The notes below the pieces were generated by a model, which was not told the DNA's origin, made no database searches, and worked only from the letters and a program-made list of their open reading frames with translations. From contig NZ_LGKG01000151.1 of the NCBI RefSeq assembly GCF_001294335.1, positions 42,312 to 106,311 of the forward strand: a DNA stretch of 64,000 nucleotides. Direction: 5' to 3'. Positions 60,521-64,000 of this stretch are shown here, piece after piece. Both the position numbers and the translations under genes were made by a program. Position 1 is the first letter of the stretch. Each line of letters begins with the position of its first letter. Source of the stretch: Streptomyces chattanoogensis. GTDB lineage: Bacteria; Actinomycetota; Actinomycetes; Streptomycetales; Streptomycetaceae.

Positions 60521-62656
60521 TCAGCGCCGCTGTGTCAGGTCGTAGAAGGGGGCGCCGCCGACGGTGATCTTCTTGAAGGTCTTCTCGACCCAGGAGGTGA
60601 TCCCTGACGAGCCTCCCTTGCCGCTGCCGGGGCCGCCGCGGCCGCCACCAGTGCCGCCCTCGGGGCCGCCCGGACCGCGGAAGCCGCTCCGTCCGCCGGC
60701 GATGAAGTAGTGGATCTTCCCGTCCGCGACGTACTTCTTGAACCGCGCGAGGGTCGGCGACGGGTCGCTGCCGTTGAAGCCGCCGATCGCCATCACCGGT
60801 TTCCGGGTGGCGAGTTGATAGCTCGCGGCGTTCTGGGAGGCGATCGTCGCGGCGGCCCAGGTGTAGTCCCCGGCGTTCTTCTCGAGCAGCGCCTGCGCCT
60901 CGGCGCCGACCTTGGCGCCGTTGAGCAGGCCGCCCATGCCGCCCGTACGGCCGCCCGCCTTGCCGCCGGTTCCGCCCGGCATACGGCCGGGCCTTCCGCC
61001 GCCCATTCCGCCGGGCATTCCGCCGGGAAATACGCGCGGGCCGCCCTTGAACCGGCCCGTACCACCGGGGAACCTGCCGCCGCCCGGCCCGCCGAAAGCG
61101 CCCTTGACCTGGGGTCCGGCCGTGATGATCGACCCTCCCTTGGCGGTCTCGACCGTGTCCAGGACGTAGGCGAGAGGCCCGGCCAGCGCGGTCACCACGG
61201 CGAGCCCGGCCGCGGCGGCGGCGAGGCGGGACGGCGTACGAGAAGGCGTACCTGCCGCCGCCCGGCCCCATAGCGCCGCCAGCAGCCCCAGCGCCGCCAG
61301 CAGACCGAGCACCAGCACCGTCCACCGCAGCCACGGCAGCCAGTTGGGCGAACGGTTCAGCAGGACGTACGACCAGCCGACGGTCACCGCGGCCGTACCG
61401 GCGAGGACGGCGGACGCGAGCGGGCCGCCGCGCCGCCACAGCACCGTGGCACCCATGCCGACCAGCGCCGCGACATAAGGCGCCAGCGCGATGTTGTAGT
61501 ACTGGTGGAAGATCCCGGACATGAAGCTGAAAGTCACGAACGTCATCAGCAGCGCACCGCCCCAGACCAGGAACTCCGCCCGCTGACCGGCCTGTTCGGC
61601 TTGCATGGCCTGTGCGGCCTGTTCGGCCTGTTCGGTCCCTACGGCCTGCTCGGCGGCCACCGTGCGCCGCGCACGCCACAGCACGCACACCGCCGCGACC
61701 AGCAGAATCAGCGCGGCGGGCAGCAGCCAGGAGATCTGACCTCCCATGTCGGACGAGAACAGCCGGGTGATCCCGGTCTCCCCCCAGCCGCCACCGCCGC
61801 CACCGCCGAGACGGCCGCCCCCGCCGACGCTCCCCGTCTCATCGCCGGTGATCCGCCCGAAGCCGTTGTAGCCGAAGGTCAGCTCCAGAAAGCTGTTGTG
61901 CTGCGAACCGCCGATGTACGGCCGCGAGGACGCCGGCCACAGCTCGACGGCCGCCACCCACCAGCCGCCGGAGACCACCATCGCCAGCCCGCCCAGCAGC
62001 AGCTGACCGAACCGGCGGCGCAGTGCGACCGGCGCACAGCAGGCGTAGACCACGGCCAGCGGCGGCAGGATCAGCCATGCCTGCAGCGTCTTGGTGAGAA
62101 AGCCGAGCCCGAAGCAGAGCCCGGCCAGCACCAGCCACTTCGTCCGGCCGTCCGCCAGCGCGCGCAGTACGGCCGCGACCGCGCACACCATCAGCAGGCA
62201 CAGCAGCGCATCGGGGTTGTTGAAACGGAACATCAGCGCGGCCACCGGCGTCAGCGCCAGCACCCCGCCCGCCAGCAGCCCCGCCGCCGCGCCGAACCGC
62301 CGCCGCACGGCCGCGTACAGCACACCGACCGTCGCGACGCCCATCAGCGCCTCGGGCACCAGGATCGCCCAGGAGCCGAGCCCGAAGAGCCGTACGGACA
62401 ACGCCATCGGCCACAGGGCGGCCGGGGGTTTGTCGACGGTGATGGCGTTGGCCGCGTCGGAGGAGCCGAAGAAGAACGCCTTCCAGCTCTCGCTGCCGGC
62501 CTGTACGGCTGCCGAGTAGAACTGGTTGGCGTAGCCGTTGGCGCTCAGGTTCCAGAGGTAGAGCACGGCGGTGGCCAGCAGGAGCGCCACCAGGGCGGGG
62601 CGCGCCCAGCGGGGGTCCTGGGCTCCGGCCGGTGCCTCGGGGTGGTGCGGGGTCAT
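60521..62656 (-). CDS. ArnT/PMT-like membrane glycosyltransferase with Gly-rich insert
   Basis: A 711-aa protein from ATG 62656, which shares its A with the stop of the upstream gene. About 12 TM helices begin with VALLLATAVLYLWNLSANG. The catalytic-loop feature AITVDKPPAALWPMALSVRL with Asp-Lys-Pro-Pro is typical of ArnT-type transferases using polyprenyl-phosphate sugars. An extracellular Gly-rich stretch (about 545-600) is followed by a soluble end with YQLATRKPVMAIGGFNGSDP and KYVADGKIHYFIAGG. It probably glycosylates cell-surface material and is paired with the GT2 gene upstream. Confidence 0.9.
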   Translation of the reverse strand: MTPHHPEAPAGAQDPRWARPALVALLLATAVLYLWNLSANGYANQFYSAAVQAGSESWKAFFFGSSDAANAITVDKPPAALWPMALSVRLFGLGSWAILVPEALMGVATVGVLYAAVRRRFGAAAGLLAGGVLALTPVAALMFRFNNPDALLCLLMVCAVAAVLRALADGRTKWLVLAGLCFGLGFLTKTLQAWLILPPLAVVYACCAPVALRRRFGQLLLGGLAMVVSGGWWVAAVELWPASSRPYIGGSQHNSFLELTFGYNGFGRITGDETGSVGGGGRLGGGGGGGWGETGITRLFSSDMGGQISWLLPAALILLVAAVCVLWRARRTVAAEQAVGTEQAEQAAQAMQAEQAGQRAEFLVWGGALLMTFVTFSFMSGIFHQYYNIALAPYVAALVGMGATVLWRRGGPLASAVLAGTAAVTVGWSYVLLNRSPNWLPWLRWTVLVLGLLAALGLLAALWGRAAAGTPSRTPSRLAAAAAGLAVVTALAGPLAYVLDTVETAKGGSIITAGPQVKGAFGGPGGGRFPGGTGRFKGGPRVFPGGMPGGMGGGRPGRMPGGTGGKAGGRTGGMGGLLNGAKVGAEAQALLEKNAGDYTWAAATIASQNAASYQLATRKPVMAIGGFNGSDPSPTLARFKKYVADGKIHYFIAGGRSGFRGPGGPEGGTGGGRGGPGSGKGGSSGITSWVEKTFKKITVGGAPFYDLTQRR

Positions 62657-64000
62657 CAAACGCTCCTGGCGAGGTCGTCGCGGTCGGTCCGGTCGGTCCG
62701 GTCGGATGCGGGGTCCGGCTGCGGGAACACCCACGCCCGGAAGAGCAGGAACCGCAGCACCGTCGCCGCGAGGTTGGCGGCCACCAGCACGGCGAGTTCG
62801 GTGCCGTGCGAGGGGTTCCCGGTGGCGGTGTCCAGGGCGGCGAGGGAGCCGCTGGTCAGGGCCAGTCCGATGGCGAACACGACCAGCCCCTGGGCCTGGT
62901 GGCGGACCGCCCGTTCGCGGCCCCGCACCCCGAAGGTGAGCCTCCGGTTGGCGGCCGTGTTGCCGATGGCGGACACCAGCAGGGCGGCGGCATTGGACAG
63001 TTGGGGACCCAGGCCGAGCCGGAAGAAGGAGTACAGGCCCAGATAGAGGAGGGTGCTCAGCACCCCGACGACACAGAAGCCGACCAGCTGACGGGCCAGT
63101 CCGCCCGGTACGCCGCTCAGCTCGCGGTCGCGCGGATCGTCGCCGAAGGGCCGCGCGAGCCGGTCCAGCGGCAGGCGTCCGGTGGCCAGCGCCCGCCCCA
63201 CCCGCCATACGCCCTTGAGGTCATCGGCCGCCGTCCGCACGATGTGCACGGTGCTGTCGGGGTCATCGACCCAGTCCACCGGCACCTCGTGGATCCGCAG
63301 CCCGGCCCGCTCCGCGAGCACCAGCATCTCGGTGTCGAAGAACCACCCGGTGTCCTCCACCATCGGCAGCAGCCGCTCGGCGACATCGCCCCGTACGGCC
63401 TTGAACCCGCACTGCGCATCGGAGAACCGCGCGGCGAGCGAGCCCCGCAGGATGAGGTTGTACGTGCGCGAGATGAACTCCCGCTTAGGGCCGCGCACCA
63501 CCCGCGCGCTCCGGCTCAGCCGCGAGCCGATCGCCAGATCCGAGTGGCCGGATATCAGGGGCGCGACCAGCGGCAACAGGGCGTTGAGGTCCGTGGACAG
63601 ATCGACGTCCATATAGGCCAGCACCGGCGCCTCGGACAGTGTCCATACGGTGCGCAGCGCCCGGCCCCGGCCCTTCTGCTCCAGCCGTACGGCGGTGACC
63701 TCGTCGATCGCGTCATCGAGCCGGGCGGCGACCTCGGGGGTGCGGTCGGTGCTCGCGTTGTCGGCGATGGTGATCCGGAAGCCGTACGGGAAGGTCCGGG
63801 CGAGGTGGCTGTGGAGGCGCCGTACGCAGGGTTCGAGGTCGGTCTCCTCGTTGTGGACGGGGATCACGACGTCGAGGACCGTCTCGGTCCGGCCGGGGCG
63901 CAGATGCTCGCGGGGCGGGAGGGAGTCGAGGGGTGGGCGGGCCGATGGCGGATGGGTCGAGGGCGGGTGGGTGGTTGGCGGGTGGGTGGTTGGCGGGTGG
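62656..64000 (-). CDS. GT2 polyprenyl-phosphate glycosyltransferase fused to GtrA domain (start beyond window)
   Basis: The visible 448 codons are open to the window edge, so the true start lies to the right; GTG 63867 is too late (it begins at VIPVHNEE, inside the fold). The GT2 part shows VIPVHNEETDLEPCVRRL, IADNASTDRTPEVAA and the DxD-type YMDVDLSTDLNAL. A C-terminal GtrA domain has about four TMs (VGFCVVGVLSTLLYLGLYS onward). Such fusions make polyprenyl-phosphate sugars and flip them outward, supplying the ArnT-like enzyme encoded just downstream with an overlapping stop-start. The N-terminal codons at the window edge form a repeated Pro/Thr/His stretch. Confidence 0.9.
   Translation of the reverse strand, partial: HPPTTHPPTTHPPSTHPPSARPPLDSLPPREHLRPGRTETVLDVVIPVHNEETDLEPCVRRLHSHLARTFPYGFRITIADNASTDRTPEVAARLDDAIDEVTAVRLEQKGRGRALRTVWTLSEAPVLAYMDVDLSTDLNALLPLVAPLISGHSDLAIGSRLSRSARVVRGPKREFISRTYNLILRGSLAARFSDAQCGFKAVRGDVAERLLPMVEDTGWFFDTEMLVLAERAGLRIHEVPVDWVDDPDSTVHIVRTAADDLKGVWRVGRALATGRLPLDRLARPFGDDPRDRELSGVPGGLARQLVGFCVVGVLSTLLYLGLYSFFRLGLGPQLSNAAALLVSAIGNTAANRRLTFGVRGRERAVRHQAQGLVVFAIGLALTSGSLAALDTATGNPSHGTELAVLVAANLAATVLRFLLFRAWVFPQPDPASDRTDRTDRDDLARSV

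Overview
The window reads as a Streptomyces (or very close streptomycete) chromosome. Codon third positions are almost all G or C, GTG starts and ATGA/GTGA stop-start overlaps are common, and typical streptomycete families recur: paired XRE-DUF5753/DUF397 regulators, a histidine-kinase-like ATPase, PdxR-type MocR, CYP105-like P450 with 3Fe-4S ferredoxin, DUF4232 lipoproteins, a tandem SigB/F/G-type sigma pair and a DUF4132 giant. The block from upp through tadA to the two sigma factors resembles, from memory, the S. coelicolor SCO4034-SCO4041 region, so that part is conserved core. Much of the rest looks accessory.

Layout. 1-1.9 kb: end of a dimethylargininase-like gene coupled to ornithine aminotransferase (arginine/ornithine catabolism). 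2.0-4.5 kb: XRE/DUF397 regulators divergent from a kinase-like ATPase and small hypotheticals; two neighbouring genes here each carry an apparent single-base frameshift at a homopolymer. 4.6-13.5 kb (minus strand): the most interesting region. A CRP-type regulator is followed by four genes joined by 4-nt overlaps: a class III nucleotide-cyclase-like protein with a repeat tail, a large P-loop ATPase, a 318-aa protein of unknown type, and a three-helix membrane protein resembling the Pycsar effector PycTM. A NERD-nuclease/UvrD-like helicase follows. This looks like an expanded Pycsar-like (cyclic-nucleotide) conflict system.

13.5-31.4 kb: regulator-plus-target modules: TetR/NTF2-like, MocR/XRE/MFS, TetR/peroxiredoxin, mini-NfeD/flotillin, MarR/P450/ferredoxin, PadR/SnoaL-like, alcohol dehydrogenase, TlpA-like lipoprotein, and MMPL exporter with an ArsR-like regulator. 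Several have clear palindromic operators.

31.6-46 kb: LytR_C protein, upp, the tadA pair, tRNA-Ser(CGA), the DUF4132 gene, membrane proteins, a Dabb protein, the two sigma genes, a lipoprotein, and a PhnB-like and an XRE-cupin gene.

46-53.6 kb: MarR, an MFS exporter carrying three C-terminal carboxypeptidase-regulatory (Cna-B-like) domains, and a YceI protein with the same kind of domain; then DUF4232, RidA, an I36-type secreted inhibitor and an AhpD-like protein. 53.7-57.1 kb: a second XRE/DUF397 pair divergent from a 58-aa protein, a 41-aa Pro/Gly/Asp peptide and a protein-isoaspartate-methyltransferase homologue. This is a candidate aspartimide RiPP (imiditide-like) locus. 57.2-64 kb: a secreted protein, TetR with tandem-repeat upstream DNA, an MFS exporter, a membrane glycosyltransferase with a Gly-rich insert, and a GT2-GtrA fusion running off the window.

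Functions are assigned by reading motifs in the translated sequence. No database search was possible.
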